From Nakamurella panacisegetis (lineage in GTDB: Bacteria; Actinomycetota; Actinomycetes; Mycobacteriales; Nakamurellaceae), in assembly GCF_900104535.1 (NCBI RefSeq), contig NZ_LT629710.1, positions 372,001 to 436,000 on the forward strand: a DNA stretch of 64,000 bases, written 5' to 3'. The notes below the pieces were generated by a model, which searched no databases, was not told the DNA's origin, and saw only the letters and a list, made by a program, of their open reading frames with translations. Both the position numbers and the translations under genes were made by a program. Shown piece after piece: positions 9,228 through 18,809 of this stretch. Positions within the stretch are counted from its first letter, which is position 1, and each line of letters opens with the position of its first letter.

Positions 9228-12200
9228 GTGTCGTCAGCCACCGTGCCAGAGTTCGGTCCCAACGACTGGTTCGTCGAGGAGAAGTACAACCAATTCCTCG
9301 CCGACCCGGCCAGTGTCGAGCAGATCTGGCGAGATTTCTTCACCGATCCCGTCGCCGAGCAGCGTAAAGCGTTGAGCAGCAACGGTTCCGCTGACACGGC
9401 GACACCAGCGGTCGCCGCCCCGGCGGCCCCGGCCGCACCTTCGGCCCCGGCGCCGGCGGCCGCCGCCCCGGCGGCGAAGACCCCGCCGCCCCCGCCGCCA
9501 CCCGCCCGGAAGAACGGCGCTCCGGTCTCCTCTGCCCCCTCGGCGCCGGCTCCCTCGACGCCGGCCAAGGCGGCCCCCGCACCCGCCCCGGCCGCCAAGG
9601 CGCAGCCGATGACCGCCCCCGAACCGATCAAGCCGGCCGCCCGGACGGCCACCACGGCGACCCCGGACGACCTGGTCGTCAACAAGGCGGCGAAGGCGGC
9701 CCGGATCGCCGAGAAGAGCTCCGACGACGTCAGCGCCCCGCTCCGCGGCGCCTCCGCGGCCGTTGTCCGCAACATGACAGCCTCGCTGGAGGTCCCGACG
9801 GCCACGTCGGTGCGGGCCGTCCCGGCCAAACTCATCGGCGACAACCGCATCGTCATCAACAACTTCCTGCGCCGCAACCGCGGCGGCAAGGTGTCGTTCA
9901 CCCACATCATCGGGTACGCGATCATCAAGGCCCTCGGTGCCTACCCGAACATGAACCGGCACTTCCAGGAGGTCGACGGCAAGCCGCAGATGGTCACGCC
10001 GGCCCACGTCAACCTGGGTCTGGCCATCGACCTGCCGGGCAAGGGTGGGCAGCGGACGCTGGTCGTCGTCCCGATCAGGAACTGCGAAGGGATGACCTTC
10101 ACGCAGTTCTGGGCGGCCTACGAGGCGGTCGTCCGCAAGGCCCGCAACGGCGCGCTGACGGCCGAGGACTACGCCGGCACCACCATCTCGCTGACCAACC
10201 CCGGCGGCATCGGGACCGTGCACTCGGTGCCGCGGCTGATGTCCGGTCAAGGCACGATCATCGGCGTCGGGGCCATGGAGTACCCGGCCGAATTCCAGGG
10301 CGCCAGCGACCAGACCCTGTCCGAGCTCGGCATCTCCAAGATCATGACGCTGACCTCGACCTACGACCACCGGATCATCCAGGGCGCGGAGTCCGGCGAA
10401 TTCCTCCGCCGGGTGCATCAGCTGCTGCTGGGCGAGGACGGCTTCTACGACGAGGTCTTCGCGTCGCTGCGCATCCCGTACGAGCCGGTTCGCTGGGTGC
10501 AGGACTTCGACGCCGGCCGGGCCGGATCGGTCGATCGCACGGCTCGGGTGCTGGAACTGATCGACGCCTACCGCACCCGCGGCCACCTGATGGCCGATAC
10601 CGATCCGCTGAACTACCGCCAGCGCCGGCACCCCGACCTCGACGTGCTCTCGCACGGCCTGACCCTCTGGGACCTGGACCGCGAGTTCCCGGTCGGCGGG
10701 TTCAACGGCGCCGAGTTCATGAAGCTGCGCGACGTGCTCGGCGTACTCCGCGACTCCTACTGCCGCACCGTCGGCGTCGAGTACATGCACATCATGGACC
10801 CGGTGCAGCGCAAATGGATCCAGCAACGGGTCGAGGTCAAGCGGGACAAGCCGGGCCAGGACGAGCAGAAGTACATCCTGGGTCGGCTCAATGCCGCCGA
10901 GGCGTTCGAGACGTTCCTGCAGACCAAGTACATCGGTCAGAAGCGGTTCTCGCTGGAGGGCGGCGAGACGGTCATCGCGCTCCTCGACGCCGCGCTGAAC
11001 CGGGCCGCCGAGTACGGCATGCACGAGGTCGTCATCGGCATGGCCCACCGTGGCCGCCTCAATGTGCTGGCCAACATCGTCGGCAAGCCGTACCAGCAGA
11101 TCTTCCGCGAGTTCGAGGGCAACCTCGACCCGCGGCAGGCCCACGGTTCGGGTGACGTCAAGTACCACCTGGGGGCCGAGGGCAAGTACATCCGCCCGTT
11201 CGGTGACGGCCAGGTCGATGTCTCGCTGGTGGCCAACCCTTCGCACCTCGAAGTCGTCGACCCAGTGCTGGAAGGCGTGACCCGAGCCAAGCAGGACCTG
11301 CTGAACCTGGGCGAGGGCGGCTTCACGGTGCTGCCGATCGCGCTGCACGGGGACGCCGCGTTCGCCGGCCAGGGTGTCGTGGCCGAGACGATGAACCTGT
11401 CCCAGCTGCGCGGATACCGCACCGGCGGCACGGTGCACGTGATCATCAACAACCAGGTCGGTTTCACCACCGCCCCCGAGGCGTCACGTTCGTCGGAGTA
11501 CTGCACCGACGTCGCGAAGATGATCCAGGCCCCGATCTTCCACGTGAACGGCGACGATCCCGAGGCCGCGGTCTGGGTGTCCCGCCTGGCCGTGGAATAC
11601 CGGCAGGCGTTCGGCCAGGACGTCGTCATCGACATGGTCTGCTACCGGCGGCGCGGTCACAACGAGGGTGACGATCCCTCGATGACGAACCCGCTGATGT
11701 ACCAGATCATCGACGGCAAGCGTTCCGTCCGGCGGATCTACACCGAGGCCCTGATCGGCCGCGGCGACCTGTCCCCGGAGGACGCCGAGGAGTCGCTGAA
11801 GGACTACCACCAGCAGCTGGAACGGGTGTTCAACGAGGTCAAGGAACTCGAGCGCGGCATCGCCGCGCCGAGCCCGTCGGTCGAGGCCGAGCAGCCGATC
11901 CCGCCGAAGGTCGACACCGCGATCCCGCTGGAGGTCCTGCACCGGATCGCCGACGCGCAGGTCGACTTCCCGTCCGGATTCACCGCTCACCCCCGGGTCA
12001 AGACGGTGCTGGAGCGTCGGGTGGAGATGTCGCGCAACGGCGGAATCGACTGGGCGTTCGGGGAGCTGCTGGCCTTCGGCTCGATCGCGATGGACGGCCG
12101 GTTGGTCCGGCTCTCGGGGCAGGACTCACGGCGCGGGACTTTCGTGCAACGCCACGCGGCGCTGATCGACCGCAACACCGGCGCGGAATACGTTCCGCTG

Positions 12201-13070
12201 CAGAATCTCTCGGAAGGTCAGGCCAAGTTCCTGGCTTACGACTCGGCACTGACCGAGTACGCCGGGCTCGGCTTCGAGTACGGCTACTCGGTGGCCAACC
12301 GCGAGGCCCTGGTGCTGTGGGAGGCGCAGTTCGGTGACTTCGTCAACGGTGCCCAGTCCGTCATCGACGAATACCTCTCCTCCGGCGAGGCCAAGTGGGG
12401 TCAGCAGACCGGCGTCGTGCTGTTGCTGCCGCACGGCCATGAGGGCCAGGGCCCCGACCACACGTCGGGCCGCATCGAGCGGTTCCTCCAGTTGTGCGCC
12501 GAGGGTTCGATGACGGTCGCGGTGCCCTCCACCCCGGCCAACTACTTCCACCTGCTGCGCCGGCACGTGTTCGACGGCGTCCACCGCCCGATGATCGTCT
12601 TCACCCCGAAGTCGATGCTGCGCAACAAGGCGGCCGTTTCCTCGGTCGCCGACTTCACCGAGGGCAAGTTCCAGTCGGTGATCCCGGACGTCTCGGCCGA
12701 CCCCGGTGCGGTCAAGAAGGTGCTGTTCACCTCGGGCAAGCTGTACTGGGAACTGGACGCGCACCGCCGGGCCAACAGCATCACCGACACGGCGATCGTC
12801 CGGATCGAGCAGATCTACCCCGTGCCGCGGCGCAAGCTCGCGCACATCCTGGAGGCCTACCCGAACGTCACCGATTTCCGTTGGGTGCAGGAGGAACCGG
12901 CCAACCAGGGTTCCTGGACGTTCCTGGCCCTGGCGCTGCCCGAGATGCTCCCCCGGTTGACCGGGATCAAGCGGGTCTCCCGCCGCGCCATGGCCGCCCC
13001 GTCGGCCGGTTCGCTCCGGGTGCACGAAGTCGAGCAGGCAGCGGTGATCGCGGCGGCCTTCGCCGGCTGA
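9228..13070 (+). CDS. kgd: Multifunctional 2-oxoglutarate metabolism enzyme (decarboxylase / ODH E1-E2)
   Basis: 1280-residue actinobacterial fusion of a succinyltransferase (E2) catalytic domain to a thiamine-dependent 2-oxoglutarate dehydrogenase E1, acting at the 2-oxoglutarate node of the TCA cycle. Order: a short E1-type N-terminal helix region ([13 protein letters not shown]), an Ala/Pro-rich linker (about 45-150), the E2 core (about 165-400, catalytic DHRIIQG), then E1. E1 shows [21 protein letters not shown] (about 605), [11 protein letters not shown] and [17 protein letters not shown]. No lipoyl domain is present, as in Mycobacterium and Corynebacterium, where a separate E2 supplies it. 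The N-terminal domain is where FHA inhibitor proteins (GarA/OdhI) act in relatives. The start is GTG 9228. A strong hairpin terminator lies 40 bp after the stop. Confidence 0.95.
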   Translation: MSSATVPEFGPNDWFVEEKYNQFLADPASVEQIWRDFFTDPVAEQRKALSSNGSADTATPAVAAPAAPAAPSAPAPAAAAPAAKTPPPPPPPARKNGAPVSSAPSAPAPSTPAKAAPAPAPAAKAQPMTAPEPIKPAARTATTATPDDLVVNKAAKAARIAEKSSDDVSAPLRGASAAVVRNMTASLEVPTATSVRAVPAKLIGDNRIVINNFLRRNRGGKVSFTHIIGYAIIKALGAYPNMNRHFQEVDGKPQMVTPAHVNLGLAIDLPGKGGQRTLVVVPIRNCEGMTFTQFWAAYEAVVRKARNGALTAEDYAGTTISLTNPGGIGTVHSVPRLMSGQGTIIGVGAMEYPAEFQGASDQTLSELGISKIMTLTSTYDHRIIQGAESGEFLRRVHQLLLGEDGFYDEVFASLRIPYEPVRWVQDFDAGRAGSVDRTARVLELIDAYRTRGHLMADTDPLNYRQRRHPDLDVLSHGLTLWDLDREFPVGGFNGAEFMKLRDVLGVLRDSYCRTVGVEYMHIMDPVQRKWIQQRVEVKRDKPGQDEQKYILGRLNAAEAFETFLQTKYIGQKRFSLEGGETVIALLDAALNRAAEYGMHEVVIGMAHRGRLNVLANIVGKPYQQIFREFEGNLDPRQAHGSGDVKYHLGAEGKYIRPFGDGQVDVSLVANPSHLEVVDPVLEGVTRAKQDLLNLGEGGFTVLPIALHGDAAFAGQGVVAETMNLSQLRGYRTGGTVHVIINNQVGFTTAPEASRSSEYCTDVAKMIQAPIFHVNGDDPEAAVWVSRLAVEYRQAFGQDVVIDMVCYRRRGHNEGDDPSMTNPLMYQIIDGKRSVRRIYTEALIGRGDLSPEDAEESLKDYHQQLERVFNEVKELERGIAAPSPSVEAEQPIPPKVDTAIPLEVLHRIADAQVDFPSGFTAHPRVKTVLERRVEMSRNGGIDWAFGELLAFGSIAMDGRLVRLSGQDSRRGTFVQRHAALIDRNTGAEYVPLQNLSEGQAKFLAYDSALTEYAGLGFEYGYSVANREALVLWEAQFGDFVNGAQSVIDEYLSSGEAKWGQQTGVVLLLPHGHEGQGPDHTSGRIERFLQLCAEGSMTVAVPSTPANYFHLLRRHVFDGVHRPMIVFTPKSMLRNKAAVSSVADFTEGKFQSVIPDVSADPGAVKKVLFTSGKLYWELDAHRRANSITDTAIVRIEQIYPVPRRKLAHILEAYPNVTDFRWVQEEPANQGSWTFLALALPEMLPRLTGIKRVSRRAMAAPSAGSLRVHEVEQAAVIAAAFAG

Positions 13071-13110
13071 GGCTGCCCTTCGGCGCATACATTGCTGCCC
13101 TGCGCAGTCG

Positions 13111-13154
13111 AAAGTGCCCGTATTCGCGCCGTTCCGGCCGGATACGGGCACTTT
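13111..13154 (+). terminator. Intrinsic terminator downstream of kgd
   Basis: Perfect 13-bp inverted repeat: aaagtgcccgtat at 13111-13123 pairs with atacgggcacttt at 13142-13154, with an 18-nt loop, running into TTTT. It lies 40 bp past the kgd stop. The word gcgcatac, which recurs in the repeat arrays at 14.4 and 29.6 kb, sits just before it at 13083-13090. Confidence 0.8.
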
Positions 13155-13283
13155 TGTGTGCGCAAGCGTCCGAAGGTCAGTGCGCAAGCGTTCGGAAGGT
13201 CAGTTGTGCACCGGCCTCCGAGTTGTCCACATTCCCCGCAGCTCGCTGGCCCCGGCTCGCCGCCGGCATCACGCTGGTCCAGC

Positions 13284-14336
13284 ATGCAACGTCTCAGCGC
13301 ACTGAACGAAGATCTCCGTCTGCTCGACTCGACCCGGAGGGGTCTGATCGTCACGTCGGATGCCCGCGAATTCGGGATCTCCGACAAGGTGATCCGTCGC
13401 CTCGAACGGGACGGCGACCTGCTGCAGTTGAGCAGTGGGGTCTACGCCGACCGGCTGCGGTTCGAGGCCGCATCGTCCTGGGAGAGATTCGGGTTGCGGA
13501 GCCGCGCGTGGACCATCAGCGGTCGCCGTGACGCATCGGCCAGTGACTTCTCGGCCGCGGCGATCCTGGGACTGCCCATGTGGGGTGAACCGCCCGACCT
13601 CCCCCGGGTGCTTCGTCCCGGTTCGGCCCATCGCGGCCATTCCCGGACCCCGAACGGTCGCATCCGCTTCGGCTGGCTCCCTCCGCACCACCGGTGGCCG
13701 TTCTCCAGTGTTGCGGTGACCAGCGCGGCGTACGCCTGCATCGACGTCATCCGGATGGGTAGCCGACTGCAGGGTCTCACCGTCGGCGACTACGCCCTGG
13801 CGGTCGGCATCACGCCCGAACAACTGTGGGACGTTGCGGAGAATCTCAAGCGGTACAAGGGAATGCAGTCGGTGGAGTGGGTTCTGAGCCGCGCGGATCG
13901 ACGTTCGGAGAGCCCCGTGGAGTCGGCCGGACGGCTTGCCTGCCTGACCTTCGGACTGCCCGAGGCGGTGGCCAACCCGTGGATCATCGGAGGCGCCAAG
14001 CCGCGGCGGGTTGATCTCCTGCTGCCCGAGCACGGAATCGTCCTGGAGGCGGACGGTCAGATCAAGTACAACGATCGGCCCGATGCGGCGACGATCGTCA
14101 TGGATCAGAACGACCGGGAGCGAGAGATCCGGGACCTCGACTTCGACGTCCTACGCTTCGACGCCGCCCTCGCGGTGGGTCGACCGGCCGAACTCGCGGG
14201 CCGCCTGCGGCGGATGATTGCCCGACGACGCGGACGCCGAGCGCCGGACTGCTGGTCGATGCAGCCGCCCCCAGGGTGGTCCGAGCCCGGTCTGGGGCAG
14301 GGCTGGCCGGACCCGACCTTCCGTGGGTTCTTGTGA
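13284..14336 (+). CDS. AbiEi-antitoxin-like winged-helix protein with C-terminal nuclease-fold domain
   Basis: 350 residues. The N-terminal region (about 1-60: LIVTSDAREFGISDKVIRRL, then DLLQLSSGVYA) matches the winged-helix AbiEi_4-type antitoxin domain. The C-terminal part (about 245-320) has PRRVDLLLPEHGIVLEADGQ followed by KY and later DREREIRDLDFDVLRFD. That is the Asp...Glu-x-Asp arrangement of the small DUF559/Vsr-like PD-(D/E)XK nuclease fold often attached to this antitoxin domain in actinobacteria. No AbiEii toxin gene is adjacent, so it is an orphan; a defence or DNA-binding role is inference. ATG 13284 is chosen because the upstream in-frame sequence reads through the terminator and repeat. 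The stop codon lies inside the first copy of a 26-bp tandem repeat. Confidence 0.7.
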   Translation: MQRLSALNEDLRLLDSTRRGLIVTSDAREFGISDKVIRRLERDGDLLQLSSGVYADRLRFEAASSWERFGLRSRAWTISGRRDASASDFSAAAILGLPMWGEPPDLPRVLRPGSAHRGHSRTPNGRIRFGWLPPHHRWPFSSVAVTSAAYACIDVIRMGSRLQGLTVGDYALAVGITPEQLWDVAENLKRYKGMQSVEWVLSRADRRSESPVESAGRLACLTFGLPEAVANPWIIGGAKPRRVDLLLPEHGIVLEADGQIKYNDRPDAATIVMDQNDREREIRDLDFDVLRFDAALAVGRPAELAGRLRRMIARRRGRRAPDCWSMQPPPGWSEPGLGQGWPDPTFRGFL

Positions 14337-14404
14337 CGGGTTCCGGTGGCAAGTTCTTGTGACGGGTTCCGGTGGCGAGTTCTTGTGACGGTTCCGGTGG
14401 CGAG
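14328..14404. repeat. Three tandem copies of a 26/25-bp repeat
   Basis: Copies at 14328-14353, 14354-14379 and 14380-14404, each beginning ttcttgtgacgg and ending ggttccggtggc plus aag/gag. The third copy lacks one g. The first copy supplies the last codons and TGA stop of the AbiEi-like gene, and every copy contains the same in-frame-looking ttg-tga. It runs directly into the larger 113-bp array. Confidence 0.85.
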
Positions 14405-14406
14405 TT

Positions 14407-14846
14407 CATGGGACCGCCGGCGCGCATACCGAACGGCCAATTTCGGGCTCGGAACAGCGCAGAACGGGCCAACCAGCCCGCGCCCGGACGAACTGTATGC
14501 GCCGAACGACAGCCGCACCCATGGGACCGCCGGCGCGCATACCAAACGGCCCATTTCGGGCTCGGAACAGCGCAGAACGGGCCACCCAGCCCGCGCCCGG
14601 ACGAACTGTATGCGCCGAACGACAGCCGCACCGGCGCGCATACCGAACGGCCCATTTCGGGCTCGGAACAGCGCAGAACGGGCCAACCAGCCCGCGCCGG
14701 GACGAAATGTATGCGCCGAACGACAGCCGCACCCATGGGACCGCCGGCGCGCATACCGAACGGCCCATTTCGGGCTCGGAACAGCGCAGAACGGGCCAAC
14801 CAGCCCGCGCCGGGACGAAATGTATGCGCCGAACGACAGCCGCACG
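14407..14846. repeat. Four-copy tandem array of a ~113-bp unit with internal inverted ends
   Basis: Units begin at about 14407, 14520, 14633 and 14734. Measured from the word gcgcatac they fall at 14422, 14535, 14636 and 14749 (spacings 113, 101, 113). The 101-bp unit lacks the 12 bases around catgggaccg. Each unit carries gcgcatac near its start and the reverse complement gtatgcgc about 70 bp later, so each can fold end to end. Copies differ by only a few bases, which implies recent duplication. The array fills the gap between the convergent AbiEi-like and hutI genes. Long open frames across it are artefacts of a repeat with few stops. No unique spacers are present, so it is not a CRISPR. 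Confidence 0.9.
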
Positions 14847-14885
14847 CCGACAGCCGTACGCCGACAGCCGATAGCCGCACGCCAC
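14842..14885. repeat. Short degenerate direct repeats (cgacagccg)
   Basis: Three to four copies of an approximately 12-bp word containing ccgacagccg/ccgatagccg follow the end of the 113-bp array, extending the repeat tract almost to the hutI stop codon at 14909. Together with the preceding arrays this accounts for the whole 570-bp gene-free stretch 14337-14908. Confidence 0.6.
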
Positions 14886-14908
14886 CACCGCGCGCAGGAG
14901 CTGGTCAG

Positions 14909-16138
14909 CTAGACGGCACGCACGCCGGCGCGCCAGACGGCGTGCGTCATCGGCAGGCCGACCCGGTAGGCCAGGTAGTCGTGGCTCGGGGCGTCAAGGA
15001 CATGCAGGTCCGCCCGCTTGCCGACCGCGACCACACCGACATCGGTGCGGGCCAGCGCTCTCGCGCCGCCGACGGTCGCCGCCGCCACGGCCTCGTCGGC
15101 CGTCAGGCCGCACTGGATCACGGCCAGCGCGACGGCCAGGGCCATCGACGGGGTGTAGCAGGAGCCCGGATTGCAGTTCGAGGCCAGCGCGACGGTGGCA
15201 CCGGCGTCGATCAGGCGACGGCCAGGGGCCGGAGCCTGCCGGGTGGACAGATCGCACACCGGCAGCAGGGTGGCCACGGTGGACGAACCCCCGAGCAGGT
15301 CGATGTCCCGATCGGACAGATACGTGCAGTGGTCCACCGACACGGCACCACAATCGACCGCGATGCGGACCCCGGCTCCCTCGCCCAGCTGGTTGCCGTG
15401 CACCTTGAGCCCCAGTCCTTTCCGCATTCCGGCGGCCAGGATCCGGCGGGTACGGGGTTCGTCGAAGGCCCCTTCCTCGCAGAACACATCGATGAACTGG
15501 ACGTTCGGCGCCACCGCGTCGAGCATCGGCCCGCAGACCAGATCCACGTAGGAATCCGGGTCGGAGGCAAACTCGGGTGCGGTCAGATGGGCCCCGAGGA
15601 AGGTCACCACGTCCACCCCGGCCGCGGCGGCCAGCGATGCCGACCGGGCCTCGTCCACCGTGGTCAGGCCGTAGCCGGTCTTGGTCTCGATGCAGGTGGT
15701 GCCGCCGGCCACCATCTCGGCGATCCGACGGTCGAGGCGGGCCGCCAGGTCGGGAGTGGATGCCTCGCGCGTGGCGGTCACCGTGGTCAGGATTCCGCCC
15801 GCCGCATAGGGTTGGCCGGCCATCCGGGCCGAGAACTCGGCCGAACGGTCGCCGGCGAACAAGAGGTGACTGTGCGAGTCGACCCAACCGGGTAGCACCG
15901 CCCGTCCGGCGGCGTCGAAGCCGATATCGGCCGGAGGGACCGCAGACGACGGTCCGACCCACACGATCCGGTCGCCCTCGATCACCACCGCCGCGTCCTC
16001 GACGATGCCGAGCGCTCCTGGCCCGGCCCCCGGGTCGTTCGTGACCAACCGGGAAATCCCGGTGATCGCCGTGGACCGAGCCGTATCGACCGACTTCCGC
16101 ACCACGGCTCCTGTCGCCGAACCGGTCACGTTGACCAT
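14909..16138 (-). CDS. hutI: Imidazolonepropionase
   Basis: Amidohydrolase-fold enzyme, 409 residues, that opens 4-imidazolone-5-propionate to N-formimino-L-glutamate, the third step of histidine degradation. Metal ligands appear as GWVDSHSHLLFAGDR (HxH) and KVHGNQLGEGAG, with VDHCTYLSD and ASNCNPGSCYTPSM near the C-terminus. The family signature TTCIETKTGYGLT is present. It is the last gene of the leftward hut operon; its ATG (16138) lies 13 bp inside the end of hutF, indicating translational coupling. The stop is followed by the repeat tract at 14.3-14.9 kb. Confidence 0.95.
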   Translation of the reverse strand: MVNVTGSATGAVVRKSVDTARSTAITGISRLVTNDPGAGPGALGIVEDAAVVIEGDRIVWVGPSSAVPPADIGFDAAGRAVLPGWVDSHSHLLFAGDRSAEFSARMAGQPYAAGGILTTVTATREASTPDLAARLDRRIAEMVAGGTTCIETKTGYGLTTVDEARSASLAAAAGVDVVTFLGAHLTAPEFASDPDSYVDLVCGPMLDAVAPNVQFIDVFCEEGAFDEPRTRRILAAGMRKGLGLKVHGNQLGEGAGVRIAVDCGAVSVDHCTYLSDRDIDLLGGSSTVATLLPVCDLSTRQAPAPGRRLIDAGATVALASNCNPGSCYTPSMALAVALAVIQCGLTADEAVAAATVGGARALARTDVGVVAVGKRADLHVLDAPSHDYLAYRVGLPMTHAVWRAGVRAV

Positions 16139-17577
16139 GCCTCTCTGATCGCATTCGCCAACAACGCACCCGGATCGCCGAGCCGCACGTGCACACCGTC
16201 CCGCGCCTGCACCACACCGCCGACCACGACGACGGCGACATCGGCGGCGGACGCCGACATCAGCAGCTGCAGTCCGACCGAGCCGGCGGTCCGGGCGCTC
16301 TCCGTCCGCACCGCCACGAAGTCTGCCGGTGCGCCGACGGCGATCCGGCCGGACGACGAGCCGATGCTCCGGTGGGACGCCGCGGTGGCCGCCTCCAGCA
16401 GAGCTTCAGGAGAGAAGGTTCCCCGAACGCCGGTGGCCAACCGTTCCCCGTACTCCAGTCCACGAGCCTGGGCGAACGGATCGGTGATCACATGCTGGTC
16501 GCCGCCCAGAGCCAGCATCGCGCCGGCCACCCGCAGCTGCGCGGCCCTGGGCAGGCCATCGGCCAGGTCGGCCTCGGTGGTCGGGCAGATGACGATCGAG
16601 CTTCGCGCGGCCCCCAGCAACTTGATGTCGTGCGAGGTCAGATGAGTGGCATGCACCGCCGCCGTCCGGTCGGAGAGCGCGCCGGCATCGTCGAGCAGCT
16701 GGGTCGGCGTGCGACCGGTGGCCGCCAGCGCGGCCTCGTTCTCCGCCAGCTGCTCGGACAGATGCACGTGCAGCGGCATCCCCGACGACTGGGCGAACCG
16801 GGCCACCACGGGCAGGTCGGCCACCGGCACGGCCCGCACCGAGTGGATGGCGGCGCCGGCCCGGATCGGTGCGTACTCCCCGATCGGTAGCGCGTCGGGC
16901 AGGGTCGCGACCCGGGCCGCCCATCCGGCCGCCGTCCCGTCGGTGAACCGCTGTTGGGACAAGTTCAACGGCCGGTCGAACCCACCGGCCAGGTAGGCGA
17001 CGTCCAACAGGGTCAGACCGATCCCGACCTCGTCGGCGGCCTGTGCGGCGGCCAGCCCCATCGCGTTGGGATCGTCGTACCGTCCGCCGCCCGGAGCGTG
17101 GTGCAGGTAGTGGAATTCGCCGACCGCGGTGAAGCCGGCGCACACCATCTCGGTGTAGACGGCCACCGCCAGGGCGTGGAACGTGGCCGGCGTCAGGCGG
17201 TCGGCCAGCGAGTACATGGTGTCCCGCCAGGTCCAGAAGCTGCCGACGCCGGCCGAGTCGCCGTGCGTCCGGCCGCGCAATCCGCGGTGGAACAGGTGCG
17301 AGTGGGCATCGGCGAACCCAGGCAGCACCATTCCGGGCAGCAGTTCGTCGAACTCCCCCACGGCCGGTCCGACCGCGACGACGAGTCCATCGGCACACCG
17401 GATGTCGACCGGGCCGGTCAGTTCGCCGTCGACGAACGCAGACGTGCAGCGGTAGGTGGTCACCGGGGCGAGCGCAGCGACGGGGGATGTCACCGAGGCG
17501 AGCGCAGCGGGGGATGTCACCGAGGCGAGCGCAGCGGGGGATGTCACCGGGGCGAGCGCAGCGACGGGGGACGTCAC
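16126..17577 (-). CDS. hutF: Formimidoylglutamate deiminase
   Basis: Amidohydrolase that converts N-formimino-L-glutamate to N-formyl-L-glutamate and ammonia, the branch used instead of direct HutG cleavage. Visible features are LPGFADAHSHLFHRGLRG (metal-binding HxH), FTAVGEFHYLHHAPGG, MPLHVHLSEQLAENE and AVHATHLTSHDI. From GTG 17577 (overlapping the upstream stop as GTGA) the protein is 483 residues, but the first 38 codons are a tandem repeat ([19 protein letters not shown]). The native start is probably the last of these GTGs, at 17463 (VTTYRCTSAF), giving 445 residues, close to the family length. Every repeat supplies an in-frame GTG, so the true start is ambiguous. Confidence 0.9.
   Translation of the reverse strand: MTSPVAALAPVTSPAALASVTSPAALASVTSPVAALAPVTTYRCTSAFVDGELTGPVDIRCADGLVVAVGPAVGEFDELLPGMVLPGFADAHSHLFHRGLRGRTHGDSAGVGSFWTWRDTMYSLADRLTPATFHALAVAVYTEMVCAGFTAVGEFHYLHHAPGGGRYDDPNAMGLAAAQAADEVGIGLTLLDVAYLAGGFDRPLNLSQQRFTDGTAAGWAARVATLPDALPIGEYAPIRAGAAIHSVRAVPVADLPVVARFAQSSGMPLHVHLSEQLAENEAALAATGRTPTQLLDDAGALSDRTAAVHATHLTSHDIKLLGAARSSIVICPTTEADLADGLPRAAQLRVAGAMLALGGDQHVITDPFAQARGLEYGERLATGVRGTFSPEALLEAATAASHRSIGSSSGRIAVGAPADFVAVRTESARTAGSVGLQLLMSASAADVAVVVVGGVVQARDGVHVRLGDPGALLANAIREAWST
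17463..17577. repeat. Frame-preserving tandem repeat at the coupled stop/start junction of hutF
   Basis: Four copies of 30, 27, 27 and 30 nt (leftward strand: gtgacatcccccgctgcgct plus cgcctcg-type endings) lie between the TGA of the upstream amidohydrolase and the codons VTTYR of hutF. All lengths are multiples of three and each copy begins with GTGAC, so each repeats the stop-overlapping start signal. Confidence 0.85.
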
Positions 17578-18809
17578 CGGGCCAGCTCGGTGAGGGCGTC
17601 GGCCAGAGCCTCGATCCCGGCCAGGCAATCGGCGGTCTCGGCATGTTCGCCGGGAGCGTGCGAGATCCCGGTCGGGTTCCGGACGAACAGCATGGTGCTC
17701 GGGACCCGGTCGGCCAGGATGCCCGCGTCGTGTCCGGCGCCGGTCGGGATGACGGGTACCTTCAACGCGGACGCCAGATCCATGGTCAGTGCCGGGTCGA
17801 ACATCACCTGATCCGACAGCGACTCCCGGTGGACGACCAGGGTGCAACCCTCCAGCTCCGCTTCCTCCCGAACGGCGGCGACGATCTCGTCGACCAGTGC
17901 CGCGGTGTCGGCGGCGGCGCCGTAACGGACGTCCATCCAGGCGTCGACAGATGACGCGATGACGTTGGTCCCGCCGGGGACCGGTTCCAGCCGCCCGATC
18001 GTGGCCACCGCCCCGTCGTACAGGCTCAGCGTCCGCCGGGCGGCCAGGATGGCCGCGGCGGCCGGGATCATCGGGTCGTGCCGGTCGGCAGGCCGGGTCG
18101 TCCCGGCGTGATTGCCCTCGCCGGTCAGCGTCATCCGCCACCGGCCGTGGGCGGTGATCTGGGTGCCGACGGCGACCGCGGCGTTCGGGTCGGCAGCGTG
18201 CAGCAAGCGGCCCTGTTCGACGTGCAGTTCGACGAAGGCGCCGATCATGGCCACGCGGTCCGGATCGGGTCCGATCGTCGTCGGGTCGAAGCCGACCCGA
18301 CGGGCCGCGTCGGCGAACGAGATCGCGTCCGGGTCGTGCAGCCGGCGGACGTGCTCGGGGTCGGCCATGCCCGTCATCAGCCGAGAGCCGAGGCAGGGCA
18401 GACCGAACCGGCCGCCCTCCTCTTCGGCGAAGCACACCAGCGCGATCGGTTTGGCCGGCGCGAACCCGCGCACCCGCAGCTCGTCGATGGCCAGCAGCGA
18501 CGATACGACGCCGAGGGGACCGTCGAACGCTCCCCCTCCGGGCACCGAGTCGAGGTGCGACCCGGTGACGACGGCGCCCGGGCCGGGCGTACCCCACCAG
18601 GCCCAGATGTTGCCGTTCCGATCGACCTCGGTGTCCAGCCCCCGTCGCGCGGCCTGGGCGGTGAACCATTCCCGCATCTGCATGTCGGCGTCGTCGAACA
18701 CGTGCCGTGAGTAGCCGCCCCGACGATGGTCGCGGCCGACGGTGGCCAGTTCGGCCCAGGCCGAGTTGAACCGCCCGGACGCGGCCGGCGGCGGACCGTA
18801 CTTCATCAT
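17574..18809 (-). CDS. M20-family amidohydrolase of the hut operon (probable alternative N-formylglutamate deformylase)
   Basis: 411-residue metallopeptidase-fold amidohydrolase of the allantoate amidohydrolase/N-carbamoyl-amino-acid hydrolase group. Motifs: [21 protein letters not shown] (zinc ligands His, Asp), [11 protein letters not shown] (catalytic Glu pair), [12 protein letters not shown] and [10 protein letters not shown]. The operon lacks a classical HutG. Since HutF makes N-formylglutamate, this enzyme sits where a deformylase giving glutamate and formate is needed. That assignment is inference from context (subsystem annotations do describe an alternative form of this family), and allantoate or N-carbamoyl substrates are not excluded. 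ATG 18809 overlaps the hutU stop as ATGA; the stop overlaps the first hutF GTG. Confidence 0.82.
   Translation of the reverse strand: MMKYGPPPAASGRFNSAWAELATVGRDHRRGGYSRHVFDDADMQMREWFTAQAARRGLDTEVDRNGNIWAWWGTPGPGAVVTGSHLDSVPGGGAFDGPLGVVSSLLAIDELRVRGFAPAKPIALVCFAEEEGGRFGLPCLGSRLMTGMADPEHVRRLHDPDAISFADAARRVGFDPTTIGPDPDRVAMIGAFVELHVEQGRLLHAADPNAAVAVGTQITAHGRWRMTLTGEGNHAGTTRPADRHDPMIPAAAAILAARRTLSLYDGAVATIGRLEPVPGGTNVIASSVDAWMDVRYGAAADTAALVDEIVAAVREEAELEGCTLVVHRESLSDQVMFDPALTMDLASALKVPVIPTGAGHDAGILADRVPSTMLFVRNPTGISHAPGEHAETADCLAGIEALADALTELAR

Noticed and set aside
14407-14846. Possible CRISPR array
   Set aside because: Units are about 113 bp, near-identical throughout, with no short repeats separated by unique spacers and no cas genes.
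14346-15895. Several long overlapping open frames across the repeat tract on both strands
   Set aside because: They translate the tandem repeat itself, differ between frames only by the repeat phase, and one runs antisense through hutI. No protein family pattern.
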